Assembly (NCBI GenBank): GCA_002197995.1
Contig: NGZR01000001.1
Location: forward strand, 744,001-808,000
Direction of reading: 5' to 3'
DNA length: 64,000 nt
DNA from: Gaeumannomyces sp. JS-464
Lineage: Eukaryota > Ascomycota > Sordariomycetes > Magnaporthales > Magnaporthaceae
Shown here piece after piece: positions 1 through 10,309 of this stretch. Position 1 is the stretch's first letter, and each line of letters begins with the position of its first letter. The notes beneath the pieces were generated by a model. It saw only the letters and a program-made list of their open reading frames with translations. It had not been told where the DNA came from and ran no database searches. Position numbers and translations under genes: made by a program.

Positions 1-222
1 GTTCTATGTAACGAGCGCGGTCTAGCTAGGCCCCAGCGGACTTTAGTGGATCGTGTTAGTGCCAACCTTCTATGACTCCGCGAGACAGCGCTGGCGTTCT
101 AACAACACCCATCCTCAAACGTCAAACATCATCGTGCTTTTCCTCGCCAGCACGCCGCCAGACAACATAAAATCCCCAACACACCCAGGCCTCCTTCAAA
201 AACCCACCACCCACCCGCTCGC

Positions 223-246
223 TCACTCACTCACTCACTCACTCAC
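223..246. repeat. TCAC tetranucleotide microsatellite
   Basis: About six copies of TCAC lie just upstream of the first gene, in a C/A-rich leader. They probably fall in its 5' untranslated region or promoter. Confidence 0.8.
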
Positions 247-259
247 ACCACCACACAAA

Positions 260-1033
260 ATGTCGCCGCACTTCGACTCCCCACCCCCAGACGCGCCCTC
301 CACCCCACCACCCACCACCCTCACCCGCCCGACCCCCCGCCCGCCCCGGTCCGCCTCCCGGACGGCGCGCGTGCGCGTCCTCAACCGGCGGCGCGAGTAC
401 CTGTCCCGCCACCCGTCCTACCTGGCCTCGGCCGCCGACGACGAGCTGGCCGACCCGCTGCTGTACGACTCGCTCGTCCGCCGGTTCCAGACCCCGGCCG
501 AGCGCGAGGCCGAAGGGCGCCGCAGGGGCTACGGCCACGTGCTCGAGTCGTCGCTGCTCCGGAGCGAGGCCGGCGCCCGGGCCGCCAGCGCCGCTGCCGC
601 GGGCGTGGCGCGCCTGCGCGTGGCCGCGGCACCGGACCAAGGGAGCCCCGACTCGGACGGTGACGCCGCCGACGAGGCCGTATCAACAGCAGGCGGCGGC
701 GACGAAGAAACCATCTTCAGCGTCGACGCCGACACGGACGTGCCGCCCGCCGACAGCGCCGAGGCCGGGGAGCGCTGGCTCGCCTTCCTGCGCGACAGGT
801 TCGTCGCCGGCCGCGACGACGGCTTCGACTACTCGGCCGTCGACGGCAACGACGACTACGACGCCCTCGAGCGGCGCGACGCCGAGGACGCCTGGTTCGA
901 CGGCGAGGAGCCGAGCTGGGAGGGCGACGACAGCAGCGACGACGACGACGACGACGGCGACGGCGACGAGGAAGACGGCGCCGGGGCTGCGACTCGTGAG
1001 AGGAGAGGCGAGACGGGTATACAGGACTACTGA
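260..1033 (+). CDS. CCDC97-like (CCD97-like C-terminal domain) acidic protein
   Basis: A single-exon gene of 257 codons. The ATG at 260 follows a C/A-rich leader and precedes a Pro/Thr/Ser-rich disordered N-terminus of about 35 residues. The conserved block starts with NRRREYLSRHPSYL, followed by ADPLLYDSLVRRFQTPAERE and a second block with RWLAFLRDRF, FDYSAVD and AWFDGEEPSW. This order matches the CCD97-like domain of human CCDC97, a nuclear protein reported in association with the SF3b part of the U2 snRNP. The fungal role is therefore inferred to be splicing-linked, without direct evidence here. An Ala-rich insertion separates the two blocks, and the C-terminus is a run of Asp/Glu. An upstream in-frame methionine codon exists at 53, but the sequence before 260 does not look coding. 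No frame break is seen, unlike several neighbours. Confidence 0.85.
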   Translation: MSPHFDSPPPDAPSTPPPTTLTRPTPRPPRSASRTARVRVLNRRREYLSRHPSYLASAADDELADPLLYDSLVRRFQTPAEREAEGRRRGYGHVLESSLLRSEAGARAASAAAAGVARLRVAAAPDQGSPDSDGDAADEAVSTAGGGDEETIFSVDADTDVPPADSAEAGERWLAFLRDRFVAGRDDGFDYSAVDGNDDYDALERRDAEDAWFDGEEPSWEGDDSSDDDDDDGDGDEEDGAGAATRERRGETGIQDY

Positions 1034-1513
1034 CCGCTGCTGTTCCATCAAACCTCAAGGCGTTAATTATATTCGGGCGACGTGTGTGTTTTCATCACGT
1101 CATAGACAGCGCGCGAGGGATTGTGCCCTAATTATCCTCCAGCACATTCACCGTACTCTGTCAACAACCTAGCTCATGTGAATTAGCTCGCCTAGACGTC
1201 ACCCACTAACATACAACGGCAGAAGCGAAAGCTACAAGGGTACTATGGAAGCTCCTGCAGGAAAATAACAGAGTTGGTGGTATAGAACCAAACGCAGCGC
1301 CTAGAAAGACCCTTTTCATGAACCAAATACCAAGAGCCGTCACGCCGAGGGCTATGCGAACCGACCGCATCAGGCTCCCATTGCCATCAGAACGCCAACA
1401 ATTGCAGCACCTTCCGTTCCGTTGCCACCTTTTCCTCGCCACATATTCCACCCTGTAATCCCTTTTTCGACCAGTCACAGTCCATCTGTGCCTTGAACCG
1501 GCAGAAACGCCCT
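1034..1513. other. Convergent intergenic region
   Basis: The 3' flanks of the CCDC97-like gene (plus) and TAD2 (minus) meet here. No ORF, RNA gene or repeat is convincing. Confidence 0.6.
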
Positions 1514-3917
1514 TCAGAGCGGGAAAGAAGATGCCACCATCTCAGTGACGTCAGACATGGGGGTTGGCACATCGATAATGCCACCCTCATTGCTGTTCTC
1601 CTGTCCGCCGTCGGCGCTGTCGACCATAATCTCATTGTTGTTCCCATTCATCGCCGGTGCCTGAGAGGTGCCTCCCAGCTGCCCCGTCGGCATGGGTGTA
1701 CCCGCTGTCGTGACGGGAGCTGACGCTGACGTCGACACGGATGCAGCCGCTGTCAAGTCGATCGACGGATTCATCCCATCCCTCTCCATCATCGCCGCGA
1801 GTCGGGCCGCTCGACCCTCCTTCTTGCGCGGCACTGGCGCTCGCCCGTTCTCCTGCACATAGAACTGACGCAGCAGCGCAACGGCCTCGTCGCGACCCCA
1901 GCCTCCCTCCGCCAGGTATCCAGGCTCGACGTTGCCGCCGTCTCCCTCGCGACGCATCGCGCCTCTTGGGGCTCCTCGACGGGCTCCGGATTCATGACCC
2001 AAATATTTTTCCGGTCCAGCTCCGATTCCCCCATCGTAACATTGACGTATTGTCGGGGAGGACCAGTGTGAGGCACGGTGGTCGAGGCCGTAGTGTCGAC
2101 TCCCGTAGGTGTTGCGGGTGGTACCACGCCCTGGTCCTCATCGCCGGCCTGCTCTTTAACCTGATCGCTGGCCTCCTCGCCAGTCTGCTCCTCGGCATGC
2201 TCTTCGGCCTGCTCGCCAGCGTGTTCGTTGGTTTGCTCGTCGACCTGCTCTTTGATCTGCTCGCTGGCATGCTCGCTAGTCTGTTCTTTGAACAGATCGC
2301 TGGCCTGATATTCGGCCTGCTCGTTGGCCTCATCGCCAGCCTGCTCTTTGGCCTGGTCGCCAGCTTGATCCTGTGCGTCGGCGTCCTGGGCATCGGAATC
2401 CTGGACGTCGGCATCCTGGGCGTCCTCGGTATCCTCCCTAAACACAACGGGCTTAAGTGGGATCCTGGCGCCGTCCCGGCTGATGCGGATGACCTGGCCA
2501 TCCAGGACGCGTCGCATGGGCTCGGCGTCATCGCTGGCAGGGGGCGAGTTCATGTGGATGCGGAAGACGCCGCCTGTGCCGCCAAACTTGTCGTTGACGG
2601 CGCCGAAGAAGACCTTCTTGATGCCGAGCTGGCGCAGCATCGACGCGCACATGATGCAGGGCTCCACCGTGACGTACAGGATGCAGTCCCGGATGATAGA
2701 CTCGTACACGCGCGGGGCCGGGTGCAGCTTCTGGCCGTAGGGGTAGATGTGGCCCCGCGTCGGGTCGACGGCGTCCCAGACGGCGTCGTCCTCCAGGTCC
2801 AGCTGCCCGTTGCAGCAGTAGTAACCCTTGCCCTTCCCAGCATTGGCGATGGGCTGCAAAACGTCCGGTGGCTCGTCCGCTCCAGCCACATAAGCAAAAA
2901 GAGATGAGAGGGCCATGTACTCGGCGTGGCGGGTTCCGTTGCGGGTGATGTTGGTGGCGTTCATGCCCTTGGCAACGACCCGACCGTTGCAGACGAGCAC
3001 GCAGCCGACGGGCGTCTCATTCGTTCTAAGGGCAAGACGGGCCTAGAGCGAGCCATGTTAGCATCATGGCTTCTTGGCAGCATAACAAGGGCAGGGCTGA
3101 GGTTTGGTGCAGTCGACAAGTAAGGCTCGGCTGATCCAGATCTGACCCAGATCTAAGCCGGGGCCTAGGGCAAAGACAAGGATGTGGTAGCACAGCATTT
3201 GCAGTGCCCAATGCGAGCAGCGCGACCGCGTGAAACAGCATCAACGCTGGGAGACCGGCGAGGCTGGGCAGGGCAGGCAGCTGGACCTACCATCTCGAGG
3301 GCCTGCTCAATGAAGTCGCGGTGCATCTTGCGCTCGACCTTGACAGATGGATCCTCGCCCTCGACCTCCTTGGGCGTGATGCTGATGTCGTGGACAGGAA
3401 GAAACTGCAGGATCGCGGGCTTGTGCAGAGGGATGACCGGGGCGGCGGCATCGCGCAGGGTCAGGCTGGCGACGCCGGCGGCGAGGCTGGGGTTCACGTT
3501 CTCTTTGCTGATGCTGTTCTTCTCGGCGTGCGGCATCATGGCCGCGGCTTGTTGCTGCTGCTGCTGCTGCTCCTCCCGCGGCGGCGCAGCTTCGGGCGAT
3601 GTAGTCTTGGGCGAGACGAGGCGGTAGATTGAAAGCAGGAAGTTGATCAAGGGCCCAAACACGGCGGCGAGGAGTTTGGACAGGCCGGAAACCTCATGGC
3701 CGGTGCGAGGTTGCAGCTGCGGTTGCTGCTGGTTTCCAGGTGGTGGTGGCTGCTCCCCTCCTAGATGGAGCCCGTCCCGAGGAAGCCCTTGTGGGGACTG
3801 CGGGTGATGGCCCCGTGAGGAAGTGGTGAGAGCAGGCTGTGCCGCCCTCCCGCTGCTGGAAGGCTCATTCCTGCCCTCGCGGCTTCCGCCCGGGTCGGGA
3901 ACTTCTGAGACGGACAT
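1514..3917 (-). CDS. TAD2: tRNA-specific adenosine deaminase catalytic subunit Tad2 (ADAT2), with an N-terminal extension and an internal repeat
   Basis: Tad2 pairs with Tad3 to deaminate adenosine 34 to inosine in tRNA anticodons. Exon 1 runs 3917-3291 and exon 2 from 3042 downward. The intron (GTAGGT donor, CTAG acceptor) joins FIEQALEM to ARLALRTNETPVGCV in phase 0. The zinc and catalytic motifs are present: HAE in TRHAEYMA, and PCIMC in VTVEPCIMCASMLR, followed by FGGTGGVFRIH. Three things are odd. About 200 residues precede the usual start, including a Gln run and a hydrophobic stretch (LLAAVFGPLINFLLSIYRL). A Gln/Glu/Ala-rich imperfect repeat interrupts the protein after the deaminase core. 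The conserved tail (EPGYLAEGGWGRDEAVALLR, then FYVQENGRAP) lies in a different frame, entered between about 2030 and 1940, with no credible intron there. That implies a one-base loss. The ATG at 3917 is chosen; an in-frame upstream start at 3977 is possible. Confidence 0.85.
2145..2400 (-). repeat. Imperfect 12-base-unit coding repeat inside TAD2
   Basis: Degenerate tandem copies of a 12-base unit (plus strand about CTGCTCNNNGGC). In the TAD2 frame they give roughly four-residue units such as EQAG, DQAK, EQAE, EQTS and EHAS. The insert is highly charged and probably helical or coiled. It lies between the deaminase core and the conserved C-terminal motif, where other Tad2 proteins have only a short linker. 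Confidence 0.8.
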
Positions 3918-5130
3918 GGCGGCGGGCTTTGCCCCGTTGGCGATGACCACAGTGGGCGAATAAAAAAGTGCAGGCACGCCCGAACTGGTTCGTGTCTGCC
4001 TTCCAAAGACGGGCAGGAACCACCAGCAGGCGGGCAGACAACAAACCCAAAAGACAATTGAATGCCTCAGCGGCCGAACAATAAATCACCGGATCGATCC
4101 TCCTCCTAGTGCCTCCTCAATTCCACCTTCCACCAGCGTGCCGCCCGTTTGACGTTGCCCGCCCAATGGGAACTCCAACCTTGCACCACCCAACCCCCTC
4201 GAAAGTATGACGACGTCCGCACTCTAGTGAGTCGGAATTACCGCAAACGGAAAAGGCGACTGGCTTTTCTAATATGGGAGAACCCCTGACTGCGAGCTGC
4301 TCTACATCAGCCCGGGAGACACAGCGACGCGCAATTTTATCCGAGGGTCTTGGTGTCGACGATGTAAAAATACCGATGGGTAGCCGTCTGGAGAAGCTAC
4401 TTCATGGTGTGTCAAGAAGGAAAAAGGGGCCTTTCTTGTCGCACGTCCTGGTCGTTATTCATTTCCCCTGTGCCCCTCGTTTCGCCATTGGGGAACACAG
4501 ATTTTGGCGGATGGCTTTTTATTGCCTGCCTTGAGGTGAGCAAACAGACCAGGGTGACTCGTTAGATGCAAGTCATCCACACCTGTTTGACAGCCCCACT
4601 GGTGTCCGATTTACGGTTAAGCGCATGGAGTCATGGGTGCGCATGTTCTACAGTGTATGTCCTTTTGGACGGAAGGCTGTGGAGATGGGGCAAATGTCAA
4701 GAGTTTGGCGGCAGGAGAAGCGAGGAGCCACAAATATGGAGGGTGTTGAGCAGTGAAGTTGTAGGTAGGTGCTGGTAGGTAGGTGCTGGCATGTTGCCTC
4801 GATTCAGGGGAATTGCCGACTTTCACAGGGATAGCAATCAGGAACGACGAGAATCTGGGGCGGCGAACGGCCTTGCATATACTTTCCCGTCTTCGGGGAG
4901 CTGTGGGATCTCATCCTATAGTAACCAGAATAGCCCGTATACCCCTGAGACATGGTATCAACATCAAGTGGAAAACAGAAAAAAGAAAGTCCTCTGAGAC
5001 GAGGGGGTGGTGTTTGTCCTAAATAACATCCATCTTCGGAGGAAACCCAATAGCGCTGACAAGACAAAGGAGAACAACCGTCAACCAAAATAAAGCTCGA
5101 GCTTCCAAAGTCCCACGACCACGAGCTTTT
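3918..5130. other. Intergenic region
   Basis: The TAD2 promoter side and 3' flank of the next minus-strand gene. Two short GTAGGTAGGTGCTG units sit at about 4761-4793. Some hydrophobic reading at 5019-5204 on the minus strand may belong to the tail of the neighbouring gene. Otherwise nothing is supported. Confidence 0.5.
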
Positions 5131-8103
5131 CTAGCAGCCGCAGATTGCGGTCCACTGGTGGAGGCACCGGGACATGCGACGCGAGGCAGCCGATCGTAGG
5201 CCATCTAGCTGGGCGAGCGGGCCGTTGCCGTTTGCTTTGGCGCTGCCAGATGCCGTCGCGTCCGGCTCGTCCCAAGATGATGAGCATCGTGGTAGAGACA
5301 GAGAGTAGGACAACGGCGACGGACAAGTGGACGATGTTGAGCTGGTCTGCTGAAGCAGTGCCGATACAGCGGAGAGTGCAACGATCGACAGGAACGCGGG
5401 CGCCGCTTCTTGCGCATACATGGCCAGTGCGAGTACGAGGCCGATCAGAGCCAGTGGAGCCCAAGAAGACTGAGCAGTGTCCGACATGCCTTTCTGCGAT
5501 TGAGTGTGGAGCGGGATGTGGGATACCGACAGGCGCTCTGGTACGGCGCTGTTGCGAATCTCGTGCAGGTCGTGTGGCGATGTCCGAGCCTTGACAGAAG
5601 GCTGCGGGCTGTCAGGACGCTTTGAGGACCAGGTGCATGCTTTGGAGATGCACATCCCGGGCTTCCCGAGACCGATGTTTGCGGGCCGAGAGCAAGTCCG
5701 ATAACGGACTGTGCCGATGTTGTCATGTCCTGCTGCTTTACCTGGCCGCTGGTTCCTGTTGTCATTGCCCAAGACAACAGCGTGGCGCTCGGTGCACCAC
5801 GCAGATCGGCATCGTGAGAGTGAAGGGGCGATGCTCGAGGCGACAGGTTCGCGCAGTTGCGCGAGCCGGGTCGTGAACGGCTCTCTGGTCCAGTCACCGT
5901 GGCTCCCGAGAAAGTCGTGCGTGTGTGATTGGTAGCGATAGCGGCCGACATGGACTGCGCCATCTCAACATCACAGAGTACCGTCGATATCACCGCGGCG
6001 TTCCTAGCGTCCATCTGCTTGATCGGGAAGTAGGATTTAGCGATAATCAACGGCGACTGCGTGGCCGAGACGTCCGACGACGTTGTCTTGACCGCGGGGG
6101 TCCTGGTTGCCGCCTGCGAGTTGGTGACAGTCGCAACGGTGGGGGCGGCCGGCTTCGAGCCGAGGGAGACCTGCCCGCGCGCGCTTGCTGATGCCGGTAC
6201 GTTGCCATCCATGATGTAGCCAGCATTGATGCTAGAGTGTCGTCCGTCGACATGGCTCCGGGCATCTTGAGGCGCGCCCGGCACCGGTGACGGAGAGAGG
6301 CCGGCAGATCCGTCGTCGCCGCTCACACTACTAGACCATGGTTGCCGGTCGGATGAGAGCTGTATTGAGAGTTAGTTTACTGAAATGGTGACTGAGACCA
6401 GAAGATTCTCTTACCGTCTTCTTGAGAGGCATTGACTTTCGCTTTCGTCTCAACTCGTCGGTGGGGGCGAGCGCAGAGAACGCCTCGGATGGCGTCTGCT
6501 CTTGTTGTTGCGATTGTACATTACCACCACCACTACCACCAGTGCCGCCACCATATAGGTCTTGGCCACAAGAGGCCTCTTCCGTAGTCGCAAAAGCGGC
6601 TACAAGCATGCTGGAGTACTCGGTGGGGCTGGATACTTGTCCGCTTGGGTTGTTGTGGGCAGCGGCGAGGTGCGGATTGCCAGGATTGGGGGCGCGAGGT
6701 ATGGGCGCTCCGCCAGAGTGTCCTGGATCATCTCGGTCTGGAACCTGGAGCGGACGATCTGGATCGGACGCCCCGCGATCGAGGCCAGCTGAGGGCGAGG
6801 CACTGCAAACACGCTGGTGCGGTTCACGGTGCTCTACCCTCTCCTGGTGTTCTATCCTCTCGTGGCCCGTCGCGGCAGGCTCGCTGGACCAGCCGATGAA
6901 GGCGCTGCTGGGCGAGGGTCCGGCCGACTGGAGCTCCTGCGGCTCCTCATCCAAGAAGCTTGACGCGGGCGAGTAGAGTGTAAAGTCGACGTAGTTGCCA
7001 GTGTGACCGTCGTTGTGGAGGTACGGCAGCTGTGGTTGTTGCACAGGAGTCTGGAGGTCGAAGCCGCCAGCGGCAAACGGCTGAGGGGCGGCAAAGGAGG
7101 CGAATCCGATAGCAGGGGCCGGGGTGAAGGGCTGCGACGGGGAGCCCGAGGATCCCGAGCTCGGGGTGAGGAAGCCCTGGGCGTCCAAGGTGTAGTTGTA
7201 GTCGATGGGTAGCGAAAAGATATCGTCCTCAGGCTGCATGCACTTCTCCCAGTCGAAGGAGTCAAGTGACTCGAGCTGGGCTTCAAAGGGAGTTGTCTCG
7301 GCTGAAACAACTTGAAAAGAAGCCTGCTGAGCGACAGGTTCGGCCTGCGGCGTTACTGGAGGGGAGGCTGACTTGCTCTTCTTGCCCTTGGCGGTCTCGA
7401 CAACAGCCGGTGCCGGTCCAGCGGCTCGCCTCTTGTGCGAAGGGTCGCACCGCACCTTCTTCTTCTTGCAGCTGTCGCAAGCCTTGAGGAGGCGGATGAG
7501 GTGGGCATGTTCGCGCATGGCCTTGGTCTTGGACCCCCTGGACGCCGAGTTGGTGACGTCGACGCCATCCTTGGTCAGAATCTTCATGCCGGGGATGTGC
7601 GAGAAGTCGTTGGCCGTGGAAGCCGAGCTACGCGAGCCAGCCTTGCGCGAGGAGCCGGCCGCCTTGGACTTGGTGACCCGGTTTTGGCTCGGGGCAACAA
7701 AGGCAGAGGAGGGAGTGGCCGGGGTAGCAGGGGTGGTCGGGGTGGGCATGGCGAAGCTGTCCCAGGTCATGTCGGGCACGACGGGAGACACATTGAAGCC
7801 GGACCCGTAGCCCGAGTCGCCGAGCGAGGCCGGGGACTCGGTGCCCAAGGTCTTGGGGAATACTGGGAAGAAGAGCTGCAGGTCATTCGTCTGCCCGGTC
7901 TGAGCAGCGTAGCTGAAGAACTCGACACAGACGGCAGCCCGCTTCTGCTGGATCGAGTCGGAGCCAGCAACGTAGGCGTCAATCATGGCGTCGAGCTCCG
8001 GGGTCTGCAGAGCAGGCTCGAACTGCAGGGTCGCACCGAGCGTGCTCTGGAAAATGGTGAAGCCCTGGAGGGGCATGGTCTCGGCGGAATTATGCATCGA
8101 CAT
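5131..8103 (-). CDS. Uncharacterised protein with half Zn2Cys6-like cluster (ACDSC...RCDPSH) and possible C-terminal membrane tail
   Basis: Exon 1 is 8103-6415 (563 codons). A 55-nt intron (GTAAGA...CAATACAG) leads into exon 2 at 6359, in phase 0 (MPLKKT to LSSDRQPW). An alternative ATG, MPLQGFTIFQST, lies at 8076. The N-terminus has a conserved-looking block (LDAMIDAYV...VCVEFFSYAAQTGQT) and the middle has FSHIPGMKILTKDGVDVTNS. Then comes KACDSCKKKKVRCDPSHKRR, which is C-x2-C-x6-C followed by His. This is the first half of a fungal binuclear zinc cluster without its second half. A long Pro/Ser/Gln-rich region follows. In exon 2 the frame appears to slip at about 5917-5928 within a CA run, continuing as HDFLGSHGDWTREPF. 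A hydrophobic stretch APLALIGLVLALAMYAQEAA comes later. Two more hydrophobic segments occur in shifted frames further on, so the 3' end (5131 or nearer 5019) is uncertain. The role is unknown; it could be a regulator. Confidence 0.6.
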
Positions 8104-10309
8104 GGGCGCACTTTGAGCAGGGAACTCGGCCCTGCAAACTTTTGTGTAAACGGGTCGAGAATCCAATGCGACGGTGTCCCGGTTGCTGACGGGACCCGGC
8201 TAGGGCGATTGTATGTTTGTCTCGCTGGCTGTAGCTAATTGGTAGGTATCTGGCTGCCGGGGAAGAAAAAAAAGACAAGGCACTGGCTATAGTCTCCAGT
8301 CTAACCTCCCGGGCAGAAGCAAGGTGGGGGAACAAGTCGTTGCTCGCAACGGCTCTCACCCCGACCGCCTACGACTGCACGTGTTTCAGGGAGGTAGCGC
8401 AGGAGGGCGGACGGGCTGTGTGCGATGGTAGCAGTCCGGCCGATCGCAGGCTCAGTTCCGGGCACAAACAAGAGGGGAAAAGGGTGTCTGGGGCAACAAA
8501 GGCACCAGCTGTGTCGACGGCCTCGGGCAGTCAGTCACATTGACGTTCAGAGACGGATGGGAGGAGATGGAAAGCAAGAGAAGACGGGGAGATTCCTGAG
8601 GCGGCTCGGGAGAGAGTCATGGGCGATATTTGATGGCCGCTGCCCAGTCGTCAGCAGCGCGCACACTGGAGCCTCGAGCAAGGCGCAGCATGTCGGGGCC
8701 CGCTAAGGTTTGATTGAATCGTCGGCGAGCTCGAAACGGACTAGCGCGGTGCCACGCTCCAGCCAATGGCGGCCGCGCGAATTGACAAGAGGGGCGGAGT
8801 TGGCGCGTGCCATTGGTCGCCTGAAGCCCCACCTGCAGGTTGCATCGGGGCCGCTCCGGCGAGAGGAAAACGAGCAGGATCAAAACGGCTCGCTCTTTTG
8901 GCATTTCCAGGGCGTCTTGGACCGACAATGGGTCGCGCCTTATTGGGTCCCCGCGCCTTCGAGCTCGTCACTCGTGCTGCCACGGCTTCATCCTGCTCGA
9001 TGCCGGTGGTTGGGGCGGAAGGCTACATGCGAAGAATCAGCACAACCACGGCTTAGCCTTGACGATGCCATGCACATGCGGCTTTCCTTTGAGCGGCTCT
9101 GCCCGCTTTGTTTGATGTGAGGCATCCATCGCATGTAACAACACAAGTACCTACCTACCCAGGTACATATCTAACAATGCAGTTTCGGCTTGAGGCCGTA
9201 TACTCCTCCCATCAAACATCCAATCATGCCCGCCCATCCCACACCACTCCAGACCGCGGCTGCGAGCCTGCATTGAGATGGCTTGATCTCATGATTCTAG
9301 ACAAGAGTCATGTCACGTGACTTAGCTATGACTCAGGATGAATGAAACTCGGATCTCGACAATGCTGATCCCCCACACTGACTGTCGTTTCCCATCTCAA
9401 AAGTGCAAATGCGGGAGGCTGTTGGTTCGTCCCGAATGCCTGGCGTCTTTTGTTTACAATCTATCGAACCGCCAGTGCCCAAATCACTCTAACTGAGTTC
9501 CCCAATCCTTGCTGGCTCTCAACAAGGCTCCCCGCAAGGTTGAACCCTCGGTCTATTCGTGGTCTAAGACCTTTTTCTCGTGAGGCCAGCCAACCCTGCA
9601 CGGGGGAGTTCGTGACGGAAAAAAACCACCCCGGCCAATTGATGGCGCGCCAGGGGTCGGTTGGAGAAGCTTTGGCATGCAGGGATGAATGCGCCAGCCG
9701 CTCCAGCTCCATGGCTTGGCAAGTCGACTGACAGGGATCCCCGGATCCTGGGACAGGGGCAGCCGCTGGAGTCCTCCCCAGCCCTCGGCGCAGCGGAGCA
9801 TGCACAAGCCAGCCTACGTCACTCGCTAACAAAGGCAGTGACAATGGACTGCCTAGGTTGGGGGGTGTCTACAGGAGTCAAGACAGGTATTCTAAATGAT
9901 ATTCTCACAATTAGTTTCAAAATGCAGCAACAAAAATGAGATGAAAAATAAATAATAAAAAAAGTGGACAGGACAAGTAAGAGCCCTACATAGGGAGCAT
10001 ATCAAACATTAAATAGCCGATTATTGCTGGTAGGAACAGCTGGGAGGCAGAAGAGAAAAAGGAGGAAAAGGAAAGAAGGAAGAACAAGAACGTCGCAGTC
10101 GCCTAAAAGCGCCCAAAACGTCTCCCGACGTGCCGTAAAGAGTTCAAAGCCGAAGAAACGAAAGCCAGAAGTGACAGGATGCATAGACAAGCCAGAAAGT
10201 AGAACAATACAACAGTAGACTTGCAAGCGACACCTGTTGGAGACCGACCGCAACATGGACAGACCCGGTTACAGCCCTATCCAAGACAACAAGAAGAGAG
10301 AAAAAACCC
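8104..10309. other. Intergenic region between the two half-zinc-cluster genes
   Basis: No convincing gene. The minus-strand stretch just upstream of 8103 (ending TTTGCAG near 8120) could be the acceptor of a 5' leader intron. An ACCTACCTACC/GGTA motif typical of fungal spacers is at about 9150-9165. A/T-rich sequence with short poly-A runs lies at 9930-9970. Confidence 0.5.

Noticed and set aside
1741..2907. A 388-residue hydrophobic, repeat-rich frame on the plus strand (LLAGLLFNLIAGLLASLL-like)
   Set aside because: It is the exact antisense of the Gln/Glu/Ala repeat and deaminase core of TAD2. The apparent membrane repeats are the complement of the repeated codons.
7435..8238. A 267-residue plus-strand frame
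   Set aside because: Antisense to the first half-zinc-cluster gene; no motif of its own.
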